Positions 33,197 to 43,363 are shown, counted from the first letter of the stretch. The stretch: 64,000 nucleotides of DNA from Martelella endophytica (GCF_000960975.1 NZ_CP010803.1:1639944-1703943); one strand, 5' to 3'. Notes: generated from the sequence alone by a model not told the origin. Translations and numbers: made by a program.

Positions 33197-33707
33197 GATG
33201 CCATCCTCCCATGTGGTAGCCTTCTGATCCGCACACCAATCTAAGACCTTAGTGCGAGCCTCCGCATTGCTACCTTGCGCCGAGCCTAACACGTTGCGAA
33301 CCCGGCAGGAATCCGATTCGTTCGTGCATTTTCTGGACAGACTGCAGGGAATTCTGCGGTTTGGCAAATGTCGCCGGGAAGGAGGCGACAGTAGCGGCAG
33401 GACCGCTGGACGCTTGTTTGTGGGGAATGGGCAACGATGCGAGAGCAAGATGCGCGCGTTAGCGAACTTTCTCAGATCTTGGGCTGTGCCCATCGGTTGA
33501 CCTTCATCGCTGTGCGACGGACGCGACTTCAAAAAGTCCGATCCCGGCGCGCTGCGTACAAATAGCTTTCATTTTTTGCCGCAACGGTTTGCGACCGGAT
33601 GAGGCCGCGCTGCGGCGGTCCAGCTCGACGGACGAAGTCCCGTTGGAAGCGGGCAGCGGATTGGTACGAAAATGCGCTGGAGATGGGCGTTATATTTGAC
33701 AACCTGC

Positions 33708-35147
33708 TCAAAGCATAAGATCGGAGTCCTCGGTCTGTCCGGCTTGCGCGTCATAGATGGGTTTAGCCCGGGGAATCGTCAGCACAATCTCGAGGCCCAG
33801 GTCGCTCAAATTCCGCTCAAAACGACTGTCCAGTGCCGCGACCGTCGCGCGAGCCAGACGGCTGCCGAAACCATCGCCGGATGAGCCCTCGCGTTGCTGG
33901 CTCACTCCAGCCTTGCGCCATATGACATGTACGTCGTTGCCGACAGAGGATTCGTCCACCAGCACCTCGCCATCCGGGTCCCCAAGAGCGCCATATTTGA
34001 GGGCATTCGTTGCGAATTCGTGAAACAGCAGTGCGACGCTCGTTACGGCCGTGCGTCCAAGCGGGAAATCCTCCCCCTCCACTCTTACACGGGAAACACA
34101 GTCTTCCCCACGATAGGGTTCGGTTACGTCGTCGATAAGCTTATGCAGCGTCGCGGTGCGGTCGGAATCGTTTCCTGTCCTCGAAAGTGTCAGCGCGTGC
34201 GTCCGTGCGAGTGCTCTGAACTTGCTCTGCAGATCGGACACCAGGTCACCTACGGATGCCCCACCGCCCGCGCTAACTTTGACCAGGCCGCTAGCGAGCG
34301 CGAAGAGGTTCTTCACACGGTGGTCCATCTCGCGCAGAGGAAGGTCCTTCTGCTCTTCGGCCCGTCGCCGCACGGAGATACCCCTTGCGATCTTCGAGGC
34401 CCCGATCACCTTGCCAGTGCCATCGAAAATCGGCGACACGGACAGCGAGACATGGACCAGGCTGCCGTCCTTTCTCTGCCGCACGGTTTCTTAGTGCTTG
34501 AGCCCTTCGCCGCTGCGGATGCGAGCAAGAATCCGCAGCTCCTAATCCGGCCTGTCGAGCGGGATGAGAAGAGTGACTGGCCGTCCGAGTTCTTCGTCTT
34601 CGCGGTAGGCATAAAGGTGTTCGGCGCCACGGTTCGAGCTCGTGATGATGCCGTTCACATCCTTGGACAGGATCGCATGGTCCGACGATTCGACGATCGC
34701 TGCCAGGCGCTGGCTAGCGACCTCCGCGATCTTGCGGCCGCTGATGTCGACAAGCATGTTCACTGCACCGACGAGCGCACCGGATTTATCGAACAGCGGC
34801 GTAGGGTAGGCCAGAAAAGGAATGCGCGTGCCGTCGGGTCGCTCAACCTCCGCTTCTTCACCGCTGATCGCCCTTTGTTCTATCATTGCTACCACCATAG
34901 GGCACTGATCAAGCGGCAATGGCGTGCCGTCCGGACGGAAAAGCTTCCATGAGCCACAGAATTCGCTGCGGCCAATTCCGGGGCGCACCCCCCACATATT
35001 GGTCGCTGCTTGGTTGTAAAACGTGATCTTACCGTCGGCGTTGGTGAAGTAGATCGCCGCGGGCAGAGCCTGCAGCGTCTGAACGAGCGATACATTCCCC
35101 GGAAGTTCTCGCGCGGTAACTTGAGCGGGGGCTACCCGAAGCTTCAA
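33708..35147 (-). pseudogene. PAS-PAS-HWE histidine kinase with two in-frame stops
   Basis: One continuous reading frame encodes a sensor kinase interrupted by TAG at 34542-34544 and TAA at 34491-34493, 17 codons apart. Upstream of the stops are PAS1 (ALPAAIYFTNADGKITFYNQ) and the start of PAS2 (SSDHAILSKDVNGIITSSNR). Between them ELRILARIRSGEGLKH continues PAS2. Downstream come VRQRKDGSLVHVSLSVSPIF, then the kinase H-box REMDHRVKNLFALASGLV, N-box LLFHEFATNALKYGAL and HWE-type VIWRK. No frameshift is needed to rejoin the parts. The 5' end is uncertain (TTG at 35147). The C-terminal half might still be made from GTG at 34484. No response regulator is adjacent. Confidence 0.82.
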
Positions 35148-35272
35148 TCTCTAAGCTGGGTGAGAAATTCGGTTTGGTTCACATACCCGAGAAATATCAC
35201 CTGCAATCCGAACGTCGCGCCAACCAAGATTCTGAAGAAGAACCGTTTGAAGAACAAGTCGACAATGGCCGC

Positions 35273-37006
35273 TCAGAACCGGCCAACGAAGCTGAGATTA
35301 AAGCGGTTGGCCTGTCCGTCGGCATTGCTGGCGCCGTGCGCGTATTCCAGCGTCAGGCTGCCGGTATAGGGGCTGTCGATTTCGGCGGCGGCAAAGCGGA
35401 TGCCGAGACCGACGGCACCCGCGCGGGTGCTCTCGTCCTCTAGCGCAGTCGGCTGTTCGAGCTTGGCTATACCGCCGGCGGCGAACACATAAGGCGCTGC
35501 CGAGACCGCAAAGCCGACACGGCTTTCAAAAGGGCGGAACGTGGTCGGATAGCTGAGCTCGGCGCGCATGGCGGCGCCGGTATCGGCCTCGATCTCGCTC
35601 ACCACATAGGCCGAGACCCAGTTGAGACCGCCCAGGCCCATCTGTTCCGACGAAGCCAGCGGCTTGCCGAACGAGGTCTGAGCCTTGGCCGTCAGCGACA
35701 GATTGAACATTTCGCCAAGCGGTTGAAGATAGCTGCCCTCGGCCTTCAGTTTCTGGAAATTCGGCTCCGCGCCGTCGCGCGACATCGGCAGCGAAACCGT
35801 CGGCTCGTAGGCGCCGAGCCCGTCGAGACCGAGAGACAGGGTCGCTGCACCCGAAACCCTTGCGCCGGATGTGAAGAAATAATCGCCGGACTGGGTCAGT
35901 CGGATCACCCTGAGCCGGTCGAGCGTGAACGGCGTGGTAAGCCCAGGCGACCTGAATGTCTGCTCCTCGTCGACAATATCGAAGCTGATGGTGGTCGACG
36001 CATTAGCGGCGCGGCTTCTCAGCCAGTCATAGCCGAGATTGGCGGAAAGCCGCTGGTAATGATCGGGCAGATCATAGCCGAGACCGGTATCCGAGCGCGT
36101 CCGGCTGTCGACGCCCTCGACATTGAGCCAGACGCCATCCGTGCCGAGCGGCACGGTGAAACCGGCCACGATCTGGCGGTTGCGCGGATCGTCTGAGAAG
36201 AAATTACCCTCCGAGAAGCCCGGCCAGCCGCCAATCTGCAGGTAGCCGACCTCGCCGAGGCCCAAGAGATTGTTGAAATTGACGCCGGCGCTGATCGAAT
36301 AATCGCCGAGCTCTTCCGTCAGGTCGTTTGCCACGCCGATAAAGCCTGTCACCGGATCGTAACGGCCGGCAAGCTCCAGCAGTGTACCGCCGGGCGTATC
36401 GCCGCGCTTGAGGGTCGACTTCATGTCATAGCCGGGCGTATCGCCGGCGAGCAGCAGACGGCGTTCAATTTCCGCCTCGCTCGGGTTCTCGGCATCGACC
36501 AGCGGCGCCATGACGGCATCTACCCGGCGCCCTACGGTCTCGGGCAAAGCCGCGGTGTCGACGCCCTCGACATAGCCGGAACTGACCACCAGTTTCAATT
36601 CCTGCCCGTCCTCGATCGTCTGCGGCGGCAGCGACACGCGCACCAGAGGATAACCGGCGCGGATATAGGCAAGCTCCAGCTCGTTTGCGGCCCTGAACAG
36701 GTCGGCGGCGCTGACCCGCTTGTCGGTGAACTCCGCCTCGATGCGCTCGGTCTCGCCGGCAAGGGCTGGCAGCCCGCCTTCGATATCGAGACCCGAGGGC
36801 GTGACAAACAGCTGATCCGCCCCTTCCGGCGCTTCCTGGCCGACGACTTTCGGCAGCGTCAGCGCGCCGCCTTGCTGGCGGATCACCGGCGGCGCATAGG
36901 ACGGCTCGACCACCTGACCGGCGGTCTGGGCAAACACTGTGCTCGGCTGGAGCGCGCCGAGCAGGAACGTACCGGTCAACAAAGCGGCGGCACTGGAAAA
37001 TCGCAT
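35273..37006 (-). CDS. Two-partner secretion transporter TpsB (ShlB/FhaC family)
   Basis: This outer-membrane pore exports the TpsA adhesin encoded just upstream. A signal peptide covers residues 1-26 (ending STVFAQ). The periplasmic POTRA region spans about 65-215 (FTDKRVSAADLFRAANELEL, then AYIRAGYPLVRVSLPPQTIE). The ShlB/FhaC barrel follows, with GDYSISAGVNFNNLLGLGE, the VRF/G-type loop region, and a terminal aromatic strand ending RFNLSFVGRF. At 577 aa it is normal. GGAG precedes the ATG. It follows tpsA by 68 bases on the same strand. It is intact even though its presumed cargo is frameshifted. Confidence 0.9.
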   Translation of the reverse strand: MRFSSAAALLTGTFLLGALQPSTVFAQTAGQVVEPSYAPPVIRQQGGALTLPKVVGQEAPEGADQLFVTPSGLDIEGGLPALAGETERIEAEFTDKRVSAADLFRAANELELAYIRAGYPLVRVSLPPQTIEDGQELKLVVSSGYVEGVDTAALPETVGRRVDAVMAPLVDAENPSEAEIERRLLLAGDTPGYDMKSTLKRGDTPGGTLLELAGRYDPVTGFIGVANDLTEELGDYSISAGVNFNNLLGLGEVGYLQIGGWPGFSEGNFFSDDPRNRQIVAGFTVPLGTDGVWLNVEGVDSRTRSDTGLGYDLPDHYQRLSANLGYDWLRSRAANASTTISFDIVDEEQTFRSPGLTTPFTLDRLRVIRLTQSGDYFFTSGARVSGAATLSLGLDGLGAYEPTVSLPMSRDGAEPNFQKLKAEGSYLQPLGEMFNLSLTAKAQTSFGKPLASSEQMGLGGLNWVSAYVVSEIEADTGAAMRAELSYPTTFRPFESRVGFAVSAAPYVFAAGGIAKLEQPTALEDESTRAGAVGLGIRFAAAEIDSPYTGSLTLEYAHGASNADGQANRFNLSFVGRF

Positions 37007-37074
37007 TGGAAGTCACTCCGGCATTCTTGGCTTGCCCCCAGATCAGGGCTGTTGAAATTTAAGCTCGGCGACGT

Positions 37075-40000
37075 CTATCGGCATATGAACAGGACTTGCG
37101 GCCCTGCATCGCAGGCGGCATTGGAAACGGGGCTTTGATCGGTGTCGATCAGCGTTCCAGGCGGATTGCTGTTGTCGGCAAAGAGCGCCTCCTGAAGCGA
37201 CCCGCCGGCAACCGTGAACGGATCGAATTGCTGGCTGGGAAGCGGAACGCCGCCAGCAGGAGCCGACGGCGCCAGAACCGGCAGCACCTCCAACTTGCCC
37301 GGCAGAAATGTGATGGCATAGTTGGGATTTTCGGCGTCTGTGAGACTGCCTGCGGTAATAGCGTAGGTGCCGACCGTCGCGGAGGACGGTGCGCCGCGGC
37401 TTGCGGGATTGCCGTTCAGCGATGCGCCGCCATCGACGAGATTGCCTGCCGTGACCTGCCAGCCCAGGACGCCTGCCTGCGTGCCAAGCTGCTTGACGGC
37501 ATCGACGGCAGTCAGGGTGATCGGCCGCGGCGTGACGGCGAGCGTATTTGCACGATAGCTGATTGCATAATTGCGGTTGAAGGCGTCTGTCACCGAACCC
37601 TGGGTGACGGCATAAGAACCGACATTCGCCAGCATGGCTTGGCCGTCGCTCTCCAGCTTGCCTGAAAGCCTGTCGCCATTGGCAAGACCCATCCCGCCGA
37701 CCGTGTAGGTCAACAGGCCGAGATCGCCATAGGTCTTGGCACCAGCATTGGCCGCAACCGTGATCGCACGGCGCTCGACTGTCATCGACCCGTCCTGATA
37801 GCTGATGTCGTAATTGCCCGCCGCGGCACCCAAAAGCGCGCCCCGGGAAGCGGCGGTGCTATAGCCGGTCCCGACATCGGAAGACGATGTCGCATCCGTC
37901 GTCACGACAACCCCGGAAAGAAGCGATCCATTCTGGCCGTTCTTCCAGCCCGAAACCGCGTAACCGATCATGGGCACGGCATCGCCGTAGATCATCGAGC
38001 CGTTATCGGCCGTGACCGTCAGCGCCGCCTTGTCGACCGTCAGCGTGCCCATGCCGTAGCTGATGTCGTAGTTCGAAAGACCCGTGCCCGTCGCGGCGCT
38101 GGCAATGATGTCGTAGACGCCGGCATCAGCCTCTGCGTCCGCGCCCAGGCTCTTTTCGGAAACGGCGGCGACGCTGTCGCCATTGACGAGCCCGGTGGTG
38201 GTGAAGCCGGTCAGGCTAGCCGTATCGCCATAGGTCTTGACCGCATCCGATGCCGTCACTGTCAGGGCCCGCGGGGTCACAGCGAAACTGCCGTTCACAT
38301 GTTCCAACGTGTAATTGCCCGAAGCCGCGCCGGTCAGATTCCCGCTAGCGGCCATCGTGGCATAAGCGTTGCCGACATTGGAGGTCGAGGTCGCATCCGT
38401 GGCAACGTTCACCCCGGTCAAAAGCGCATCGCCCTGTCCGTTCTTCCAGCCGCTGACTGAATAGCCGATTGTCGGCACAACATCGCCGTAGATCATCGCG
38501 CCATTATCGGCCGTTACTGTCAGCTTGGCCTTTGCGACCGTCAGCGTGCCGTCGACATAGTTGATCGCATAGTTGGAAAGGCCCGAGCCCGTGGCGTTGG
38601 CGGCGATAATGTCATAGCTGCCGGCATTGGCGACGACCGCAGCGCCCGCGCTTGTCAGCGTGACCGCATCCACCTGGTCGCCATTGACGAGGCCGGTGAC
38701 GGCGAACTGCGTCGGCGTGAAGGCATCGCCGTAGGTCTTCGATGCGTCCGAAGCCGTTACGACGAGCGCCCGCGGGGTCACCGCGAAACTGCCATTCACA
38801 TAATCGAACGCGTAATTGCCCGCCGCATCGCCTGAAAGCATGCCGCCCGATGCGATGGTGATATAGCCGGCGCCGACATCCGACGTGCCGGTCGCATCGC
38901 TGCCGACCGTCACGCCGGAAAGAAGCGCGCTCGTCTGGTCGTTTTTCCAGCCGCCTGTCGTGTAACCGAGATCGTTCGGAACGGCGTTGCCATAGACCAT
39001 CGATCCGCCATTGGCTGTAATCGTCAATATGGCCTTGTCGACCTGCAGATTGCCGTTCACGAACGATATCGCATAATTGCTGTTGGCCAGCGTGCCTCTG
39101 GTGATGAGGTAGTCCGCGGCGTCGGCGGTTGCCGCCGCGCCATCGCTGGCAAGCGCGCCGGAAAGCGTATCGCCGTTGACGAGCGTGCCCGACGTCACCT
39201 TGTAGCTGAGGCTGGCCGTATCGCCATAGATCTTGGACGTGTCGTCGGCCGTGACCGTGATCGCGCGCGGGCTGATCTCGATTTCGCCGGGCCCGTAGAC
39301 GGTTCGGTATATGATCCCGTCATCGCCGACAAAGCTCGACTGGCCGGAGATGGCGTAGCTGCCGACATTGGATGTCGCCGTGGCATCCGTTGTCAGCGTC
39401 GGCGCGAAAACGCCCGCGCCGCTGTGACCACCGTAAACGCCGGAATAGGTGAGCGCGGCCGGCGCGTCGCCATAGGTGATCGTCTGGCCATCGGTCTTGA
39501 CGAAGACCACGTCGGAAAGCGCGTAAAGCTCAGGATAATAGCCCTCGCTCGGCGGCGCCCAGACCGTCTCGAAATTCCAACCGGCGGCCAAAGCCCGTGC
39601 GTAGAACTCGGCCGTATCCTGAAACTCTTCGGTGGTCAGCCCAGTCACGTCGCCGTCGCCATCGCCAACGCCATTCGACTGGTTCGTCGTGTCCGTATCA
39701 AAATAGGATGCTGTGATCGTGCCAGAATTGTTGAACCCGACCAGCCCGCCAACAAATTCGCTACCTGCAACGCTGCCGGTCGCATAGGCATTGCTGATCG
39801 TGCCAGAAGTGTTGTACCCGACCAACCCGCCGACACGGGAGCCGCCCGTAAGGCTGCCGGTCGCATAGGCATTGCTGATCGTGCTAGAATTGTTGAACCC
39901 GACCAGCCCGCCAACAAATTCGCTACCTGCAACGCTGCCGGTCGCATAGGCATTGCTGATCGTGCCAGAAGTGTTGTACCCGACCAGCCCGCCGACAAAT

Positions 40001-41211
40001 TCGCTACCCGCAACGCTGCCGCTCGCATAGGCATTGCTGATCGTGCCAGAATGACTGTACCCGACCAGCCCGCCGACATCGTAGCCGCCCCTAACGCTGC
40101 CGGTCGCATAGGCATTGCTGATTGTGCTAGAATTGTTGAACCCGACCAGCCCGCCGACATAGTCGCTACCCGCAACGCTGCCGCTCGCATAGGCATTGCT
40201 GATCGTGCCAGAAGCATTGTACCCGACCAGCCCGCCGACACCGTCGAGGCCCGTGACGCTGCCGCTCGCATAGGCATTGCTGATCGTGCCAGAATGACTG
40301 TACCCGACCAGCCCGCCGACTCTGTGTCTGCCCGTAACGCTGCCGGTCGCATAGGCATTGCCGATCGTGCCATCATAATTGTACCCGACCAGCCCGCCGA
40401 CATAAAAGCTGCCCGTGACGCTGCCACCATCAAGGCCGACATTGCGCAGGATCGAGCCGGAATCGGTATATCCGAACAGGCCGATATAATCCGCGCTGGT
40501 ACGATTGATCGTCAACCCGGTGATCACATGCCCGTCGCCATCAAATGTGCCGGTGAAAGCGGAACCGTTATTGCCGATCGGCACGAAGCCGCCCGCGCTC
40601 CAAATGCCGGAAGCGTCAGATGCATCGGTGGCGCTGGCATCGATATCGCCGGAAAGCCGGTAGCTTGCGGAAAGGTCGGCGCCCATCAGCGCCAACTGGT
40701 GCAGGTTGGAAACCGTGATCACCCCATCCACGGACGCGGCCGCTTCGGAGCGCAGGATCGGCCGCATATCGCCGGCCTGATACCAGGTGTTGTCGAAATC
40801 GAAGCCTGTGTAGCCGGCTTGCGTGCGTGCCTCGGCGGTCGTCAAGCCGGTCACGCCGGCAGCGGAGCCTCCGCCGACGCCATTCGACTGTTTCGTCGTG
40901 TCCGTATCGAAATAGGATGCTGTGATCGTGCCAGAATCAATGAACCCGACCAGTCCACCTACATATTTGTCGCCCGAAACGCTGCCGGTCGCATAGGCAT
41001 TGCTGATCGTGCCATCATCATTGAACCCGACCAGCCCGCCTACATAGTAGCTGCCGCCCGAAACGCTGCCGGTCGCATAGGCATTGCTGATCTTGCCATA
41101 ATTGTACCCGGCCAGCCCACCAACATAGCCGCTGCCCGAAAACGCTGCCACCCACAAGGCCGACATTGCGCAGGATCGAACCGGAACCGGCAGATCCGAA
41201 CAGGCCGACAT
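37075..41211 (-). CDS. TpsA adhesin, C-terminal part (GLUG and MBG repeats; frameshifted from N-terminal part)
   Basis: This frame continues the TpsA gene after a +1 shift at 41139-41142. The protein-like sequence starts at SGSGYVGGLAGYNYGKISNA. It holds three GLUG units, a spacer with TITASYFDTDTT, a second block of nine GLUG units (27 residues each, e.g. SGTISNAYATGSVAGSEFVG) and a run of roughly nine MBG-type beta domains (YGDTASLSYK, ANGGSMVYGNAVP, SGWKNGQ). It ends in a short unique tail with ACDAGPQVLFICR. GLUG/MBG arrays form extended beta-rich stalks on surface adhesins. Without the N-terminal TPS signal this part cannot be exported, so it is functional only if the frameshift is an error or is bypassed. 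Confidence 0.82.
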   Translation of the reverse strand: MSACSDLPVPVRSCAMSALWVAAFSGSGYVGGLAGYNYGKISNAYATGSVSGGSYYVGGLVGFNDDGTISNAYATGSVSGDKYVGGLVGFIDSGTITASYFDTDTTKQSNGVGGGSAAGVTGLTTAEARTQAGYTGFDFDNTWYQAGDMRPILRSEAAASVDGVITVSNLHQLALMGADLSASYRLSGDIDASATDASDASGIWSAGGFVPIGNNGSAFTGTFDGDGHVITGLTINRTSADYIGLFGYTDSGSILRNVGLDGGSVTGSFYVGGLVGYNYDGTIGNAYATGSVTGRHRVGGLVGYSHSGTISNAYASGSVTGLDGVGGLVGYNASGTISNAYASGSVAGSDYVGGLVGFNNSSTISNAYATGSVRGGYDVGGLVGYSHSGTISNAYASGSVAGSEFVGGLVGYNTSGTISNAYATGSVAGSEFVGGLVGFNNSSTISNAYATGSLTGGSRVGGLVGYNTSGTISNAYATGSVAGSEFVGGLVGFNNSGTITASYFDTDTTNQSNGVGDGDGDVTGLTTEEFQDTAEFYARALAAGWNFETVWAPPSEGYYPELYALSDVVFVKTDGQTITYGDAPAALTYSGVYGGHSGAGVFAPTLTTDATATSNVGSYAISGQSSFVGDDGIIYRTVYGPGEIEISPRAITVTADDTSKIYGDTASLSYKVTSGTLVNGDTLSGALASDGAAATADAADYLITRGTLANSNYAISFVNGNLQVDKAILTITANGGSMVYGNAVPNDLGYTTGGWKNDQTSALLSGVTVGSDATGTSDVGAGYITIASGGMLSGDAAGNYAFDYVNGSFAVTPRALVVTASDASKTYGDAFTPTQFAVTGLVNGDQVDAVTLTSAGAAVVANAGSYDIIAANATGSGLSNYAINYVDGTLTVAKAKLTVTADNGAMIYGDVVPTIGYSVSGWKNGQGDALLTGVNVATDATSTSNVGNAYATMAASGNLTGAASGNYTLEHVNGSFAVTPRALTVTASDAVKTYGDTASLTGFTTTGLVNGDSVAAVSEKSLGADAEADAGVYDIIASAATGTGLSNYDISYGMGTLTVDKAALTVTADNGSMIYGDAVPMIGYAVSGWKNGQNGSLLSGVVVTTDATSSSDVGTGYSTAASRGALLGAAAGNYDISYQDGSMTVERRAITVAANAGAKTYGDLGLLTYTVGGMGLANGDRLSGKLESDGQAMLANVGSYAVTQGSVTDAFNRNYAISYRANTLAVTPRPITLTAVDAVKQLGTQAGVLGWQVTAGNLVDGGASLNGNPASRGAPSSATVGTYAITAGSLTDAENPNYAITFLPGKLEVLPVLAPSAPAGGVPLPSQQFDPFTVAGGSLQEALFADNSNPPGTLIDTDQSPVSNAACDAGPQVLFICR
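37290..39480 (-). repeat. MBG-type beta-domain array in TpsA
   Basis: Successive domains of about 75-80 residues repeat the pattern Tyr-Gly-Asp near the start, VNGD or GWKNGQ in the middle and NYxIxYxxG near the end. Two types alternate (YGDxxxLxxxVTGLVNGD and YGxxVPxxGYxxSGWKNxQ). At DNA level they are diverged, unlike the GLUG block. Confidence 0.7.
39700..40440 (-). repeat. 81-bp tandem array encoding GLUG units in TpsA
   Basis: CATAGGCATT recurs with exact 81-bp spacing (39783, 39864, 39945, 40026 and on to 40350). Each unit encodes 27 residues built on VGGLVG and NAYATG/NAYASG. Several units are almost identical at DNA level, so the array can expand or contract by recombination. The repeats are coding, not CRISPR. 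Confidence 0.85.
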
Positions 41212-43210
41212 AATCCGTATCGGAGCGATTGATCGTCAGCCCGGTGATCACATGCCCCTCCCCGTCAAATGTGCCTGTGAACTGCGAACTTCCATTTCCG
41301 ATCGGCTCGAAACCTGCGCCGCCATTCCAGCCGGCGGTCGCGCTGGCGTCGATATCCGTTCCGAGCGCATAGGTGCCGGCGAGACTGCTGGTGGTGGCGT
41401 TGATCGCCTGGAGATTGTCGAGCGTGTTGACCAGCATGTAAGCCGTCAGCGTCGTGCCGACGCCCGCATTGGCCGAATAATCGACCGGTGCGCTGTAAGA
41501 CGCTGGATTGTAGTAGAGGGAAACGCCGCCGTCGGCGGTTGCCGTGATGCCGGAACCGAAACTGACCGTACCGCTGCCGGTGGCGCCGCTATCGGCGCGC
41601 AGCACGATCTTGGATCCCGCGCCGCCTGCAAGATTGGCCTTGACGGCGATATTGCGGTAGGCCGACAGCGTCAGCGTGGAGCCCGAGTTCCACGTCACGG
41701 CATCGGCCACGGTGATATCGCCGTCCTGGCTGCCGCCCGCGCCGGTCGAGACCGTGACATTGGCGCTGGCAAGCGCATCCTGCAGCGTGGTCACATTGAT
41801 AACACTGTCATTCCCCGAAGCGGTGAAGCCGGAGGCGTTCTGGTCCGCGCCGTTGGAAATGGTCACATTATAGGGATCGAGCAACAGCGAGCCGAAGCCT
41901 GCAGCACCCGTCAGATCGGCAAAACCGGTATAGGAAAGCAGCGCCTTGCCGGAAACCTCGGCATCGCCGCCGGTTCCGGTCGCGCCGGTGGCGCTGATCC
42001 GGCCGGCGAAATCGGTGCGATGATCCGACCACAGCACAACCGAGCCGCCATTGCCCTGATGGACCGCATCGGCGCTGATCACCGTGCCCGCGCTCACCGT
42101 CAGGATATCGGCATGCGGGATATCGCCCGTGCCCTGCCAGTCGCCGCCGATACGCACCTTGCCGCCCGCGCCATAGCCGGAGGCGTCGATCACGGCGGCA
42201 TCCAGATTGATCTCGAGCCCGGTGATTTCGATCGCGCCGCCCCTGGTCGTCTTTGGCTGGGCCTGCTTGGCGCGAGTCGAGACCTTGCCCGTGACCGTCA
42301 CCTTGCCGCCATCGCCGCCGCCAAGCGTGATCTTGCCGTTGCGGCCCGAAACCGAGCGCGCCTCGGCAACGCCGGAAAGATTGACGGCGTGGCGCGCTGC
42401 TGCCCGCGCCGTCGCCGCCTTCATCACGATCACGCCGCCTTCGGCCGTCACCGTGCCGGAGTTTTCAACCAGCGCCTCGCCGTCATCAATCAGCGACGAG
42501 GGAACCGCCACCTGCATGAAGCCGTCACCGGAGAGATCGAGCGTGATCTCCTCGCCCGCGCCGAGCCCCGCCTTGCCATAGGGAACCGCGATCAGCCCGC
42601 TGTTCTTCACCTTGCCGCCCATCAGCGCGGCATAACCGCCGCGCCCGATCGTGACCACGCCTTCGTTGGAAACTGTGCTTGATGCGCCATTGCCGCGGAA
42701 CACCATGTTGCCGGACATGAAGTCGTCATTGGTGATATCGAGTGTAGAAGCAACGAAACCGCCGCCGGCCTTGACCGTCCCGGTCGGCGTGATTGCAATG
42801 CCATTGGGGTTGACGAGGAAGACCTGACCATTGCCGGTCATCGCGCCGGCAATCGAGGACCGGGTGTTGCCAGTGACGCGGTTGAGGATCGCCGAATGCA
42901 CATCCGGCTGCACGAAATCGATTCTGTTGCCCTGGCCGATGCTGAAGTCGTTCCAGTTGACGATGGCGCGTTCGGAACCCTGCCTGACGGTCATGGCCGA
43001 TCCCGTCGTTTCAATGCTGGCCGCTCCGGACACCACGCTGGGGCCACCCGGCAACCCGCCTTCGGCAAAGGCCGGACTTGCGCCAAGCGCCGAAACTGCG
43101 GCAGTCGCGAGAAGAACGGCTTGCAACCGCCTGGGCCGAAAAGCATGCCGCTCGACCCCGGCAAAAGGCGCAAGCGCAAGATGGTGATCGGCAATGGATG
43201 GCATTGGCAT
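41018..43210 (-). CDS. TpsA adhesin, N-terminal part (TPS domain; frameshifted)
   Basis: This is the N-terminal part of a secreted filamentous-haemagglutinin-type exoprotein. The start at 43210 (MPMPSIADHH) follows GGGGAA. The signal peptide ends GASPAFAEGG. The TPS secretion domain follows with ERAIVNWNDFSIGQGNRIDF, the NRV motif (ILNRVTGNT) and the NPNGI motif (FLVNPNGIAITPTG), which TpsB recognises. A beta-helix region runs on with GGKVRIGGDWQGTG and similar strands. The frame departs from the expected repeats at 41139-41142, where AAAA (TTTT in the gene) replaces the AAA of sibling units; downstream codons here are out-of-frame sequence to a stop at 41018. The intact gene would encode about 2045 residues. 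Confidence 0.85.
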   Translation of the reverse strand: MPMPSIADHHLALAPFAGVERHAFRPRRLQAVLLATAAVSALGASPAFAEGGLPGGPSVVSGAASIETTGSAMTVRQGSERAIVNWNDFSIGQGNRIDFVQPDVHSAILNRVTGNTRSSIAGAMTGNGQVFLVNPNGIAITPTGTVKAGGGFVASTLDITNDDFMSGNMVFRGNGASSTVSNEGVVTIGRGGYAALMGGKVKNSGLIAVPYGKAGLGAGEEITLDLSGDGFMQVAVPSSLIDDGEALVENSGTVTAEGGVIVMKAATARAAARHAVNLSGVAEARSVSGRNGKITLGGGDGGKVTVTGKVSTRAKQAQPKTTRGGAIEITGLEINLDAAVIDASGYGAGGKVRIGGDWQGTGDIPHADILTVSAGTVISADAVHQGNGGSVVLWSDHRTDFAGRISATGATGTGGDAEVSGKALLSYTGFADLTGAAGFGSLLLDPYNVTISNGADQNASGFTASGNDSVINVTTLQDALASANVTVSTGAGGSQDGDITVADAVTWNSGSTLTLSAYRNIAVKANLAGGAGSKIVLRADSGATGSGTVSFGSGITATADGGVSLYYNPASYSAPVDYSANAGVGTTLTAYMLVNTLDNLQAINATTSSLAGTYALGTDIDASATAGWNGGAGFEPIGNGSSQFTGTFDGEGHVITGLTINRSDTDYVGLFGSAGSGSILRNVGLVGGSVFGQRLCWWAGRVQLWQDQQCLCDRQRFGRQLLCRRAGRVQ

Positions 43211-43344
43211 ATCGAAATTCCCCGAACCCAGAATGGCGCCCTTCCAAAGGCAAGACTGGAAGACATTGCGGGTGCAGTCGAAAAGCCCGGGCAAACCCCG
43301 CCAAACACGCGTCAGAGATCACACACACAATCGTCCCGCTTCAG

Positions 43345-43363
43345 GCTTTTCCGCCGGAAAAGC
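43345..43363. promoter_or_regulatory. Perfect palindrome between tpsA and the AraC regulator
   Basis: GCTTTTCCG C CGGAAAAGC is a perfect 9-bp inverted repeat around one central base. It lies 82 bases before the AraC-type start and 135 before the tpsA start, in their shared upstream region. It may be an operator, or less likely a transcript hairpin. Confidence 0.4.

Noticed and set aside
33197..33532. N-terminal extension of the GGDEF-EAL protein by 112 residues
   Set aside because: Not protein-like; a GTG with an ideal ribosome site lies directly before the first transmembrane segment.
39700..40440. Possible CRISPR array (regular 81-bp repeats)
   Set aside because: Period and variation are codon-like and inside an adhesin frame; there are no unique spacers and no cas genes.
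39424..41232. 602-codon plus-strand frame with repeated RNAAGRIGIADRA-type units
   Set aside because: It is the reverse-strand image of the GLUG repeat array; periodicity comes from the 81-bp coding repeats.
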